Below are positions 1-7,745 of a stretch of DNA of 64,000 nt, one piece after another. The position numbers were made by a program, and so were the translations under genes. Source of the DNA: Mucilaginibacter sp. PAMB04168 (GTDB lineage: Bacteria; Bacteroidota; Bacteroidia; Sphingobacteriales; Sphingobacteriaceae). Within the stretch, counting starts at the first letter, position 1; each line of letters starts with the position of its first letter. The stretch is taken from the NCBI RefSeq assembly GCF_039634365.2, contig NZ_CP155079.2, forward strand, positions 62,001 to 126,000, written 5' to 3'. The notes beneath the pieces were generated by a model that saw only the letters and a list, made by a program, of their open reading frames with translations, made no database searches and was not told where the DNA came from.

Positions 1-732
1 GTTTACATAGCTGCCAGCATCTGATGATAAAAATACAGCCGGCCCTTTAAAGTCTTCAGACTCGCCCCAGCGTGCTGCCGGTATGCGGTCTAAAATGCTC
101 TTGCTGCGGTCGGGATCATTACGCAGGGCCTCGGTGTTGTCGGTAGCGATATAGCCAGGTGCAATACCGTTAACGTTAATGCCTTTAGATGCCCATTCGT
201 TAGCCAGCGCTTTAACCAGGCTGGCCAATGCACCTTTGCTGGCTGCATAACCGGGTACATTAATGCCGCCCTGAAAGCTTAATAACGAACAGGTGAATAT
301 AATTTTGCCACTACCACGCTCAATCATGTGCTTGCCTATTTCGCGGGCCAGTATAAAAGGCGCGTCGAGGTTTAAAGAAAGTACGCTGTCCCACCATTCG
401 TCAGGATGTTCGGCTGCTGGTTTACGCATAATGGTGCCGGCATTGTTTATCAGGATATCTATCTGTGGATTCTCGGCCAGTACTTTATTCACAAAGTCGT
501 ACAAACCTTCGCGGTTGCCCAGGTTGGCCTGGTATGCCTTAAATTTGCGACCTAAAGCGGTTACTTCCTTTTCAATTTCGCTGCCTTGCAGTTCAACTGA
601 GCCCGATACGACAATAATATCGGCACCAGCTTCGGCCAAACCAATTGCCATGCCTTTACCTATGCCTTTATTGCCGCCGGTAACCAGCGCCGTTTTACCC
701 TGCAGATTAAACAAGTTAGATGAATTACTCAT
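1..732 (-). CDS. SDR-family dehydrogenase, KduD/gluconate 5-dehydrogenase-like (3' end outside window)
   Basis: Short-chain dehydrogenase, read from the ATG at 732 down to the window edge; 244 codons are visible and the C-terminus is missing. Visible are the Rossmann glycine motif TGGNKGIGKG near residue 18, the NNAG motif and the YAASK catalytic Tyr-Lys pair. The start NLQGKTALVTGG and overall pattern are those of cytosolic KduD-type 2-dehydro-3-deoxy-D-gluconate 5-dehydrogenases and gluconate 5-dehydrogenases, which interconvert keto and hydroxy sugar acids with NAD(P)H. It lies 31 bases after the DUF4440-like gene and near a GH43 enzyme, which fits plant or pectic sugar use. The exact substrate is inferred and other SDR roles are possible. 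Confidence 0.85.
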   Translation of the reverse strand, partial: MSNSSNLFNLQGKTALVTGGNKGIGKGMAIGLAEAGADIIVVSGSVELQGSEIEKEVTALGRKFKAYQANLGNREGLYDFVNKVLAENPQIDILINNAGTIMRKPAAEHPDEWWDSVLSLNLDAPFILAREIGKHMIERGSGKIIFTCSLLSFQGGINVPGYAASKGALASLVKALANEWASKGINVNGIAPGYIATDNTEALRNDPDRSKSILDRIPAARWGESEDFKGPAVFLSSDAGSYVN

Positions 733-763
733 GTGTTGTTGTTGATTGTTTGATACTTTTAAT

Positions 764-1228
764 TTATGCAACCGGAGGTTTTACTGCCTGACGGGCTAAC
801 AGCACCCATTGACCTTTTACTTTTTGCCAAACCAGTATAATAAGTAGTTTAGCTGTACCAGGTGCTTTGCCTTTATCATTTGTGGCACCGGTTAGGGTGT
901 GCCGTACAATAGCTGTACTTCCAGATACTGTTATAGTTTGATCGCTAAATTCAAGGCTGGTAAAATCAGTATCGCCCGAGATGAATGAATGCAAAAACTC
1001 CTGCTTATTTTGAATCTTACCGCTCGAATGACCGAAAGTTAATTTTTCAGACGCCATTGCTGAAAGTGCTGCACTATCGGGGTTAACCATTAGCGTACGC
1101 AGCTTTTCAACAGCTTCTTCGACAGCTTTTTTGGCATTAGCTCTTGGCTGTTTTTGTGCCTTAGAAGATAGGGTAGTGGTGATCATGAGCAGAATGATAG
1201 CAAGATTAATTAGACTAAATTTCTTCAT
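764..1228 (-). CDS. Secreted DUF4440/NTF2-like protein
   Basis: A 154-residue protein with a cleavable signal peptide (MKKFSLINLAIILLMITTT...SKAQ). The mature part reads as an NTF2-like alpha+beta domain of the DUF4440/SnoaL type: an N-terminal helix (AVEEAVEKLRTLMVNPD), then LTFGHSSGKIQNKQEFL and a final strand pair with VWQKVKGQWVLLARQ. Members of this superfamily bind small ligands or have unassigned roles, so no reaction is claimed. The start at 1228 is preferred over an upstream ATG at 1285 because a TAnnTTTG box at 1288-1295 would place the transcript start between them and because the signal peptide begins here. Confidence 0.8.
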   Translation of the reverse strand: MKKFSLINLAIILLMITTTLSSKAQKQPRANAKKAVEEAVEKLRTLMVNPDSAALSAMASEKLTFGHSSGKIQNKQEFLHSFISGDTDFTSLEFSDQTITVSGSTAIVRHTLTGATNDKGKAPGTAKLLIILVWQKVKGQWVLLARQAVKPPVA

Positions 1229-1287
1229 GTTAAAAGGTCTTGTATAATTATGGTTTGGTTTATTCTTTAATAGTAAAAGGTGCATTG

Positions 1288-1295
1288 CAAATGTA
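1288..1295 (-). promoter_or_regulatory. -7 promoter box (TACATTTG) of the DUF4440-like gene
   Basis: The minus strand reads TACATTTG, matching the Bacteroidota -7 consensus TAnnTTTG. No clear -33 TTG lies at the usual distance. It lies about 60 bases before the ATG at 1228. Confidence 0.45.
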
Positions 1296-1331
1296 AGGTG
1301 TTCTTTTATAGATGGTATGATAAAGCCATAT

Positions 1332-2969
1332 TTATTTCTCTACCCTGAACCAGTCAAAATCGGCATATCCACCGGTGCGTGCCTCCGGTTTGCTAATGCA
1401 AAATAATCCCATTTTAGCGCCTATCCATTTGTCGGGGGCGGCGGTAAATGTCTCACCAATGGGTTTAAAATTGATGCCGTCCTCGCTATAGCTAAAACTG
1501 CATTTGGCATCAGGGGCAATTACCTGCATGCGCAGCCAGGCTGCATTGCTGCTTATCCTTTTTTCATCAATCGTGTTCTCTCCAGCACCGTTAACCGCAC
1601 CTTTGCAAGTCACCTGGCTAATTTTATAGCCTTTTTCGTCTTTGCTGATGCTTATATAGGCGTAATCGTTACCCATCATCAGCAAACCTGCTTTTTTATC
1701 TTGCCAGGCATCCTGCTCAACGGTGTATTTAACTTTGGTGGTAGCAGTAAAAGCGGGTGCAGGCAGTTTTTGCATCAATAAATTAGGCACTGGCCACAGG
1801 CTTTGCGCCCCTTTTTCGGTAGCGTAGGCAAAGAGACGCAGGTAACCTTTGCCTGGTATTTTGGCACTCCATTCTAATCGCGGATTGGCATGCCATTGCC
1901 ACTGAAGTCCTAAACTGTCGGTATTAAATTCATCACTCTCTGGTGGTGTAACAATAGCATACGTTTTACCAACATTGGGCTTTTTATAAACCAATACCGG
2001 TTCGCCCTTGCCATCGCCATCAGGGTCGGCACCTATAACGGGCCAGTTGTTTACCCAGCGCATGGGTTGCAAATGTGTAATGCGGCCATAAGCGCCCTTG
2101 TCCTGAAAGTGAATGAACCACGATTCGCCGGTTTGCGTTTCCACCCAGGCCCCCTGGTGCGGGCCGTTGACAGATGATTTGCCCTGATCCATCACAATTT
2201 TTTCTTCGTAAGGGCCATATACGTTTTTAGAGCGAAGTACTAACTGCCAGCCCGTGCCTACACCACCGGCAGGTGCAAACAGATAGTAATAACCATTGCG
2301 TTTGTAAAACTTAGGGCCTTCAATAGTAGGGTGGCTTTCGTGCCCGTCAAACACATGGCGGCCATCATTAACAACCTTAGTACCTGCGCTATTCATCCTG
2401 AAAACAGTGAGCAGGCTTTTTACACCGGCACGACTACCGGCCCAGCCTATGGCCAGGTAAACTTTGCCGTCATCGTCCCAAAGTGGAGTAGGATCAATAT
2501 ATCCTTTGCCGGGTAATACAATTTGCGGTTTCGACCATTCACCCGCCGGGTTCTTGGTTTTAATAACGTATATACCAAAGTCAGGATCCGGATAGTAAAT
2601 ATAAAACTCGTTGTTATGAAAGCGGATACAAGGCGCCCAAACGCCTTTACCATGTTGTGGCTGGCTAAATACATCGGCCGGAACTTGCTTAGGCAATGCA
2701 TAATTAATCAGTCGCCAGTTTACCAGATCTTTTGAGTGTAGAATGGGTAGGCCGGGCGTGCAGTTAAAGCTGGAAGCCGTCATATAGTAATCATTGCCAA
2801 CCCGTATGGCATCAGGGTCCGAATAGTCGGCATACAAGATCGGGTTTTGATAGGTGCCATTGCCTTTATCGGCAACCCAGGTTTTGGATACCGGATTGGT
2901 TTGTGCCCGGGCGTTTAAGGCAATCACAAAGGCAGCAATGGCCAGAATATATATACCTGCTTTATGCAT
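1332..2969 (-). CDS. Secreted glycoside hydrolase family 43 (beta-xylosidase/arabinofuranosidase type)
   Basis: A 545-residue periplasmic or exported glycosidase. A signal peptide (residues 1-22, ending NARA) is followed by a five-bladed beta-propeller GH43 domain and, from about residue 345, a C-terminal beta-sandwich like those of GH43 beta-xylosidases (DEFNTDSLGLQWQWHANP). The three GH43 acid residues are visible: the base Asp in YSDPDAIR, the pKa-tuning Asp in YIDPTPLWDDDG and the acid Glu in TIEGPKFY. The family removes xylose or arabinose from plant polysaccharides. It is transcribed toward the DUF4440-like and KduD-like genes. Exact substrate cannot be read from sequence. Confidence 0.92.
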   Translation of the reverse strand: MHKAGIYILAIAAFVIALNARAQTNPVSKTWVADKGNGTYQNPILYADYSDPDAIRVGNDYYMTASSFNCTPGLPILHSKDLVNWRLINYALPKQVPADVFSQPQHGKGVWAPCIRFHNNEFYIYYPDPDFGIYVIKTKNPAGEWSKPQIVLPGKGYIDPTPLWDDDGKVYLAIGWAGSRAGVKSLLTVFRMNSAGTKVVNDGRHVFDGHESHPTIEGPKFYKRNGYYYLFAPAGGVGTGWQLVLRSKNVYGPYEEKIVMDQGKSSVNGPHQGAWVETQTGESWFIHFQDKGAYGRITHLQPMRWVNNWPVIGADPDGDGKGEPVLVYKKPNVGKTYAIVTPPESDEFNTDSLGLQWQWHANPRLEWSAKIPGKGYLRLFAYATEKGAQSLWPVPNLLMQKLPAPAFTATTKVKYTVEQDAWQDKKAGLLMMGNDYAYISISKDEKGYKISQVTCKGAVNGAGENTIDEKRISSNAAWLRMQVIAPDAKCSFSYSEDGINFKPIGETFTAAPDKWIGAKMGLFCISKPEARTGGYADFDWFRVEK

Positions 2970-3079
2970 GGTGTTATAAATTTAAGGTAACTGGTTTACA
3001 ATTATAAGAAATATACAGCCTTACATGGTTTTTACACTGCTTTAATACATCATTATTTGAAAGTTATGCCGAACAAAGT

Positions 3080-3110
3080 TTTGTATCCAAAGGTTAATCA
3101 GCTACTTTTG
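3080..3110 (+). promoter_or_regulatory. Bacteroidota-type promoter of the symporter operon
   Basis: TTTG at 3080-3083 and TACTTTTG at 3103-3110 are separated by 19 bases, a full match to the -33 TTG / -7 TAnnTTTG architecture. It precedes the first small gene at 3133 by 22 bases. Confidence 0.65.
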
Positions 3111-3132
3111 CGCATATAGATATATAAACGTT

Positions 3133-3321
3133 ATGGCACATCATCATAAAGAAGAAGAAAACAACGATTCATATTTTTACATCATTGGCCTAGTAGCTGG
3201 CTTGTTCACCGGCGCTGTTGTAAACCAGGGCTTAATTTACATTCCCATTGGCGGTGTGTTGGGCTTACTTACTGCAGCCTTATTTTTAAAAGTATTGGTT
3301 AAAGGCCGTCAAAGTGCCTGA
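3133..3321 (+). CDS. Small two-TM membrane protein
   Basis: 62 residues: a charged, His-rich N-terminus (MAHHHKEEENND), then two hydrophobic segments at about 15-33 and 37-54 separated by a short Gly/Pro turn, and a basic tail. I do not recognise a named family. It is the first gene of a tightly coupled set: the next 40-residue ORF starts inside its last codons and the symporter follows. A good promoter sits just upstream. A role as accessory subunit of the symporter is an inference from the coupling only. Confidence 0.75.
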   Translation: MAHHHKEEENNDSYFYIIGLVAGLFTGAVVNQGLIYIPIGGVLGLLTAALFLKVLVKGRQSA

Positions 3322-3436
3322 TCGGCAAGACCTGCCTCCATTTATACGCAACTGGAACCAGTTTTACGGTATTGTTATCGTATGGCTGGTTCTTCTAATT
3401 TTTGTATTTTGGCTCATTACCATTAGTTTTAAATGA
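3314..3436 (+). CDS. 40-residue one-TM protein coupled to the symporter
   Basis: A GTG-started ORF (VPDRQDLPPFIRNWNQFYG then a hydrophobic helix and LITISFK). Its start overlaps the end of the upstream gene by 8 bases, and its stop overlaps the symporter start in an ATGA junction (3433-3436). It has one predicted TM helix with an N-terminal soluble segment containing RNWNQFY. I recall similar short proteins directly before sodium:solute symporters in Bacteroidota, but could not verify this. The double overlap and the TM segment make a real, translationally coupled gene likely. Confidence 0.7.
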   Translation: MPDRQDLPPFIRNWNQFYGIVIVWLVLLIFVFWLITISFK

Positions 3437-5139
3437 GCCTTACCGATTGGATTGTTTTAGCTGTTACCCTGTCTGTAATAATTACTTACGGCATTTATAA
3501 AAGCAGGGGGAGCAAAAATCTGGATCAGTACCTGGTAGGCGGCCGCTCGCTGCCGTGGTACCACATCGGTTTATCGGTTATGGCCACACAGGCCAGTGCT
3601 ATTACCTTTCTTTCGGCACCTGGTCTGGCTTATTCAGACGGGATGCGCTTTGTGCAGTTTTACTTTGGTCTGCCCCTGGCCATGATTGTGCTCTGTATCA
3701 CTTTCGTACCCATTTTTCATCGGTTAAAAGTTTATACCGCCTACGAGTTTCTGGAGCAGCGCTTTGATTTGAAAACCCGTGCTTTAACTGCTTTTTTGTT
3801 TTTATTGCAACGCGGCTTGTCAACAGGAATCACCATATATGCGCCCTCTATAATTTTGTCAGCTATCCTTCAAATTAATGTGGTTTATACCACACTGTTT
3901 ATTGGTACGCTGGTTATTGTATATACGGTTTACGGAGGAACTAAGGCGGTGTCTTACACGCAAATGCTGCAAATGAGCATCATATTTGCCGGCATGTTTT
4001 TAGCCGGGGTGACAGTAGTAATGTTACTGCCAGATGGTGTTGGATTTAAAAACTCGCTGCAACTGGCAGGCAAACTTGGCCGCATGAACGTAATTGATTG
4101 GCATTTTGATCCTAAAAATCAGTACAGTGTTTGGAGCGGTTTAGTAGGTGGATTCTTTTTGCAGTTATCTTATTTTGGTACAGACCAAAGCCAGGTTGGG
4201 CGTTACTTAACGGGCAGTTCGGCGGGGCAAAGCCGCATTGGCTTGCTCATGAACGGCCTCATTAAAATACCGATGCAATTTCTGATACTGCTTATTGGGA
4301 TACTGGTGTTTGCATTTTATCAGTTTACACAGCCGCCCATGTTTTTTAACCGTAACGAGGTTGAACAAATAAAGACCAGCCGCTACGCTGTGCAATACCA
4401 ACGGCTGGAAACCCAATATGCCCAGGCATTTAAAAGTAAAAAGGAGAAGAGTGAAGCTTTGTTAAATGCTTTAGATAGCAAGGATAAAAAGGGGATAGAT
4501 GCTGCCCAAAGCAGGCTGCAACAAGCCACTACCGAGGCCGATACGCTGCGAAAACAAGGAATTGCTTTAATGAAGCAAAACAATGCCCTGGCCGATGTGA
4601 ATGATACCAACTACGTTTTCCTGAATTTTGTAACGCATTATTTGCCTAAAGGGTTAATCGGCTTGCTGATCGCTATTGTGTTCCTGGCCTCTATGGGATC
4701 AACGGCCAGTGCGCTTAATTCGCTGGCGTCGACCACTGTGGTTGATATTTATAAACGGGTGATTAATAAAAATGCCAGTGATAAGAGCTATGTAACCGCC
4801 TCGCGTTGGGCTACAGTTTTTTGGGGTGTTATTTGCCTAATTATGGCGCTGTACGCCGGGCAATTGGGCAACCTGCTTGAGGCGGTTAATAAACTGGGTT
4901 CGTACATTTATGGCGTTATATTGGGCGTGTTTGTGGTTGCCTTTTACCTGAAACATATTAAAGGCAGTGCCGTCTTCTTAGCAGCAATACTGGCCGAAGC
5001 CGTTGTAGTATACGTAGGGTATACTGATAAAGTAGCTTATTTATGGCTTAATGCCTTGGGCTGTATTGCATTGGTGTTAATAGCACTGGTTGTCAATCCG
5101 TTCTTAAACAAAAAGCCCGACACTCAGGCCGGGCTTTGA
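3433..5139 (+). CDS. Sodium:solute symporter (SSS/SLC5 family)
   Basis: A 568-residue inner-membrane transporter with about 13 hydrophobic helices. SSS features seen are the N-terminal sequence DQYLVGGRSLPWYHIGLSVMATQASAITFLSAPG and the conserved helix with YFGTDQSQVGRYLTG near residue 240. It would couple sodium entry to uptake of an organic solute such as a sugar, sialic acid or amino acid; the substrate cannot be read. A hydrophilic Lys/Glu/Gln-rich insert of about 90 residues (roughly 300-390) lies between helices. Translation is coupled to the preceding 40-residue gene by ATGA overlap. A minus-strand terminator for the convergent DUF2911 gene lies inside its last codons. Confidence 0.93.
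   Translation: MSLTDWIVLAVTLSVIITYGIYKSRGSKNLDQYLVGGRSLPWYHIGLSVMATQASAITFLSAPGLAYSDGMRFVQFYFGLPLAMIVLCITFVPIFHRLKVYTAYEFLEQRFDLKTRALTAFLFLLQRGLSTGITIYAPSIILSAILQINVVYTTLFIGTLVIVYTVYGGTKAVSYTQMLQMSIIFAGMFLAGVTVVMLLPDGVGFKNSLQLAGKLGRMNVIDWHFDPKNQYSVWSGLVGGFFLQLSYFGTDQSQVGRYLTGSSAGQSRIGLLMNGLIKIPMQFLILLIGILVFAFYQFTQPPMFFNRNEVEQIKTSRYAVQYQRLETQYAQAFKSKKEKSEALLNALDSKDKKGIDAAQSRLQQATTEADTLRKQGIALMKQNNALADVNDTNYVFLNFVTHYLPKGLIGLLIAIVFLASMGSTASALNSLASTTVVDIYKRVINKNASDKSYVTASRWATVFWGVICLIMALYAGQLGNLLEAVNKLGSYIYGVILGVFVVAFYLKHIKGSAVFLAAILAEAVVVYVGYTDKVAYLWLNALGCIALVLIALVVNPFLNKKPDTQAGL
5112..5137 (-). terminator. Terminator of the DUF2911 gene inside the symporter 3' end
   Basis: AAAGCCCG and CGGGCTTT arms with a 10-base loop; on the minus strand the stem is followed by a T run. 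It lies within the last codons of the convergent symporter gene. Confidence 0.65.
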
Positions 5140-5160
5140 TGTATTTCTTAAGGCAAAGAA

Positions 5161-6006
5161 TTATCCCTTCGCTTGTTTTATAACTCCTTCGTTTAAGCGA
5201 ATGTATTCATCATTCTTTTCTTCTCTTGCCAGGCGTGCACCTTCTTCAGCTGTGGCAATAGCCGCAGCCTTGTTTCCCATTTTCAATTGAATACGCGCCT
5301 TCCATAATTTGTAATAAGGGGCTTTGGGCGCTGTTTTTTCAGCTTCGGTAATCCACTCCAAGGCCTTATTTAAATCTTTACCGTTTTCGTAGTAATACTG
5401 TACAGCAGCAAAATAAGGCTTCTTTTCGCCCTTCATGGCGGTTTCAATACCGGCCATAACCCGGCTATCAATATCGGTTGCTAAATGCAAATTGATAGCA
5501 GTACGTTCCCACATTAATTGCAATTCGGCGGTGGTTGGTAAAACATTAGCAAATTGCATGGTAAAAGTTTCAACAGGTGCGGCAGTTTTGGCAGCTTTTA
5601 CTTTAAAACGTAAAAAGTCGTCGGCCTGCTTATATTCATAAGCGCCCCATTGTTTAGTGGTTTTGTTCAGGATGATGGTCCACTCATTGGCATCAGGAAT
5701 CGAAAAAAAGGCATATTCGCCGGCCGGCACTTTGTTGCCCTCAATCGTAACGTCATCGGTAAAGGTAATTACGGTGGCATTGTTTGCGCCGGTACGCCAA
5801 ACCTTACCATATGGCTCTAATGCGCCAAATATTTTACGGCCTTTAGTATTGGGACGCGAGTAGTTTAAAGTGATCTTGCCTAAGCCAAATTCTTGTACAA
5901 GGGTTTGTGCCGAACTGGCTTGTGGCATTTTAAAGCCCTGTGCCTGGGCAGAAAAGGTGCTGCCTGCTACTATAACAGCTAAAATTAAGATGTAAATTTT
6001 TTTCAT
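5161..6006 (-). CDS. Secreted DUF2911 protein with C-terminal helical repeat
   Basis: 281 residues. A signal peptide (MKKIYILILAVIVAGSTFSAQA) is followed by a DUF2911 domain (about 28-170): VQEFGLGKITLNYSRPNTKGRKIFG, LEPYGKVWRTGANNAT and the PAGEYAFFSIP strand are the recognisable family pieces. The C-terminal 100 residues form TPR-like helices (ALEWITEAEKTAPKAPYYKLWKARIQ). DUF2911 is common in Bacteroidota and has no assigned reaction. A TACCTTTG box at 6029-6036 gives it its own promoter. It converges with the symporter gene and shares its 3' end terminator region. Confidence 0.88.
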   Translation of the reverse strand: MKKIYILILAVIVAGSTFSAQAQGFKMPQASSAQTLVQEFGLGKITLNYSRPNTKGRKIFGALEPYGKVWRTGANNATVITFTDDVTIEGNKVPAGEYAFFSIPDANEWTIILNKTTKQWGAYEYKQADDFLRFKVKAAKTAAPVETFTMQFANVLPTTAELQLMWERTAINLHLATDIDSRVMAGIETAMKGEKKPYFAAVQYYYENGKDLNKALEWITEAEKTAPKAPYYKLWKARIQLKMGNKAAAIATAEEGARLAREEKNDEYIRLNEGVIKQAKG

Positions 6007-6028
6007 GATGATCTATAATTAGATGCAC

Positions 6029-6036
6029 CAAAGGTA
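6029..6036 (-). promoter_or_regulatory. -7 promoter box (TACCTTTG) of the DUF2911 gene
   Basis: Matches TAnnTTTG on the minus strand, 22 bases before the ATG at 6006. It implies that the hairpin cluster at 6121-6237 belongs to the upstream transcript. Confidence 0.5.
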
Positions 6037-6120
6037 TAAATAGTTACGACGAAACTTATTGACCAGAAAAAAGTAATATGCTCGGGAAGCAGTTAAAGAA
6101 AGTGAAAAATGGCTATAAAT

Positions 6121-6153
6121 AAAAAGCCCCCCAGTCTTGCACCGGGGGACTTT
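6121..6153 (-). terminator. Strong rho-independent terminator after the sigma/anti-sigma operon
   Basis: Read on the minus strand: AAAG-T-CCCCC pairs with GGGGG-G-CTTT around a loop of about 11 bases, followed by a T run. The 367-base gap 6007-6373 holds this terminator, two AT-rich inverted repeats (6177-6196 and 6205-6237) and the DUF2911 promoter box; no ORF is seen. Confidence 0.75.
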
Positions 6154-6176
6154 CAACCTAAACCTTATCACAATTA

Positions 6177-6237
6177 AATTGGTAAGTTTACCAATTCATA
6201 TATACTAACACAATTGTTGTACCAAAAATTGTGTTAG
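6177..6237. repeat. Two consecutive AT-rich inverted repeats
   Basis: First, a 20-base palindrome at 6177-6196 (AATTGGTAA, 2-base centre, TTACCAATT). Second, 11-base perfect arms CTAACACAATT at 6205-6215 and AATTGTGTTAG at 6227-6237 with an 11-base loop. Together with the terminator at 6121-6153 they would give three hairpins in a row in a minus-strand transcript. Confidence 0.7.
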
Positions 6238-6373
6238 AACACATATTTTTACAAAATTTCTTTTCGGCTGATTTTCAAATAGAGTGAGTTAATGAAGATA
6301 GTTTGTTTCATGACAAGCTATCAGGGATGACAGACACTAATGTTCAGCATTGTGTACAAAAGTGTCAGTTTTT

Positions 6374-6874
6374 TTAGGCTTGTTGTGTATTATGACGTTT
6401 GCGCAGGTAACCGTCAAATAAAAACAGGGCTAACACCACATCAAAAAACAGAAATGCCTTTAAAGCCGGCCCGCTAAAATAGTGCTCAATTTCGGGCAGT
6501 TTGGCGCTTGCAGGCAATTGAAAGCCATTATTGCTACTAATGCTCCAATCGGTATTAACCAGGGCAATGCCTAATAAAGCTACAATGGTTAATATAAAAA
6601 ATGCGGCAATGCCTTTAATAATGCGTGTATCAATTGTGGCTTTTAATGGCTTGCTGGCCTCCTCGGTGCGTATGCCTTCCATTACTTTATAGGTGAAGGC
6701 CATGGGCGGCATCTCCAGTTCTATGCTTTGCAGCTCCTGGTTAAATGCCAGTATCTCCTCATATTTCTGCCGGTAAATTTCATCTGTGGCAATAAGCCTG
6801 GCGATGTCCTCGTGCTCCTTTGGTGAGCAAGAACCGTCCATAAAATTCCACAGTTTTTCCTCAATGTTGTTCAT
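6374..6874 (-). CDS. Putative membrane anti-sigma factor
   Basis: 166 residues. The N-terminal 75 residues are cytosolic and helical (EEKLWNFMDGSCSPKEHEDIARLIATDEIYRQKYEEI), as in short anti-sigma proteins of Bacteroidota. TM segments follow at about 86-106 and 138-155. The start overlaps the stop of the ECF sigma gene by 4 bases (6871-6874), the usual arrangement for a sigma and its inhibitor. The classical zinc-binding H-x3-C-x2-C motif is absent, so assignment rests on position, size and topology. It probably holds the sigma factor at the membrane until released by an envelope signal. Confidence 0.7.
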   Translation of the reverse strand: MNNIEEKLWNFMDGSCSPKEHEDIARLIATDEIYRQKYEEILAFNQELQSIELEMPPMAFTYKVMEGIRTEEASKPLKATIDTRIIKGIAAFFILTIVALLGIALVNTDWSISSNNGFQLPASAKLPEIEHYFSGPALKAFLFFDVVLALFLFDGYLRKRHNTQQA

Positions 6875-7452
6875 ATCAGTTCCTTAACTTCATGCTTTAA
6901 ATTACGCTCAAGCTTCTCTTTCAAACGCTGGCGTGCTCTAAATAGTTTCACTTTAACATTGTTAGGCTCAATGCCTAAAGTTACGGCAATTTCTTCTAAT
7001 GACTGCTCGCCTTTATAAAATAAGGTGACGATCATGGCGTCATCAGCCGATAACTGTTCAATGGCCTGGTTCACATAAAACGACCGTGATTTATTTTCGG
7101 CCATGTTGTTTTCTAACCCGCTGCTGTGGTTCTCAACCTGTATATGATTGGTTTCATCATCAATAGATGAAGTATCCAACCGTTTCTTGCGCAAAAATGT
7201 CATGGCCGTGGTATATACAATACTGTATAGCCACGTACTGAACTTGCTGTTACCTGCGAAGTTTTGCAATGAACGATAAGCCTTAATGAAACTATCCTGT
7301 GCTACCTCCTCGGCATCTTCGCGGGTTTTGGTAAAACGCACAGCCAGCGTGAATACAAACCTCTGATGCCGTTTAACCAAGTGCGCATAAGCCGATTGGT
7401 CGCCCGCGAGGGTTTGTTCAATTAGTTCTATATCTGAAAGCTTGCTTTGCAT
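6871..7452 (-). CDS. ECF RNA polymerase sigma factor (RpoE-like)
   Basis: 193 residues, usual length for group 4 sigma factors. Region 2 spans about 20-90 (HLVKRHQRFVFTLAVRFTKTREDAEEVAQDSFIKAYRSL, then FSTWLYSIVYTTAMTFLRKK) and region 4 spans about 130-180 (LSADDAMIVTLFYKGEQSLEEIAVTLG, IEPNNVKVKLFRARQRLKEKL). An ECF-type promoter (7463-7494) lies directly before its start; the same promoter motif points at the divergent gene at 7746. This suggests autoregulation and a local target. It is cotranscribed with the anti-sigma gene through a 4-base overlap. Confidence 0.93.
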   Translation of the reverse strand: MQSKLSDIELIEQTLAGDQSAYAHLVKRHQRFVFTLAVRFTKTREDAEEVAQDSFIKAYRSLQNFAGNSKFSTWLYSIVYTTAMTFLRKKRLDTSSIDDETNHIQVENHSSGLENNMAENKSRSFYVNQAIEQLSADDAMIVTLFYKGEQSLEEIAVTLGIEPNNVKVKLFRARQRLKEKLERNLKHEVKELI

Positions 7453-7462
7453 TTTACAATAA

Positions 7463-7494
7463 CTATGACCACAGTAATTGAAACCAGGTTACAG
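7463..7494 (-). promoter_or_regulatory. ECF-type promoter for the sigma/anti-sigma operon
   Basis: On the minus strand CTGTAACCTG is followed after 11 bases by TGTGGTCATAG, giving a -35 AAC motif and a -10 GTC motif 17 bases apart. The same 32-base layout occurs on the plus strand at 7649-7680. Only 10 bases separate its end from the ATG at 7452. Confidence 0.7.
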
Positions 7495-7648
7495 CGTTTA
7501 GCAATAAAATTATAAAAATAAGCGGAGTGCCCAACTTCCTATTGTTGGTGGCAAGCATTAGTTATATATATATGAGGTGTACAAAATGTTGTACTAGCCT
7601 GTCCATTTGGTAACCTGTTACCTTTTTTTAAAAAAAAGTAAGATAAAC

Positions 7649-7680
7649 CTGTAACCTGCTTACAAAACGTGTGGTCATAG
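7649..7680 (+). promoter_or_regulatory. ECF-type promoter for the DUF6249-like gene
   Basis: CTGTAACCTG, 11 bases, TGTGGTCATAG. The conserved blocks are identical, base for base and in spacing, to those of the minus-strand promoter before the ECF sigma gene. The leader to the ATG at 7746 would be about 60 bases. An extra GGTAACCTGTTACC palindrome at 7609-7622 resembles a lone -35 element. Confidence 0.7.
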
Positions 7681-7745
7681 CTTACAAATCACCGCAGTTG
7701 GTGAGGCGTTCGATAACAAATCAATAACTTTAAAAATTAAATAAC

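Noticed and set aside
293..745. 150-residue plus-strand ORF
   Set aside because: Lies antisense to the KduD-like dehydrogenase, which has full family motifs.
7609..7622. GGTAACCTGTTACC palindrome as a third ECF promoter
   Set aside because: No -10 GTC element at the required 17-base distance; kept only as a note.
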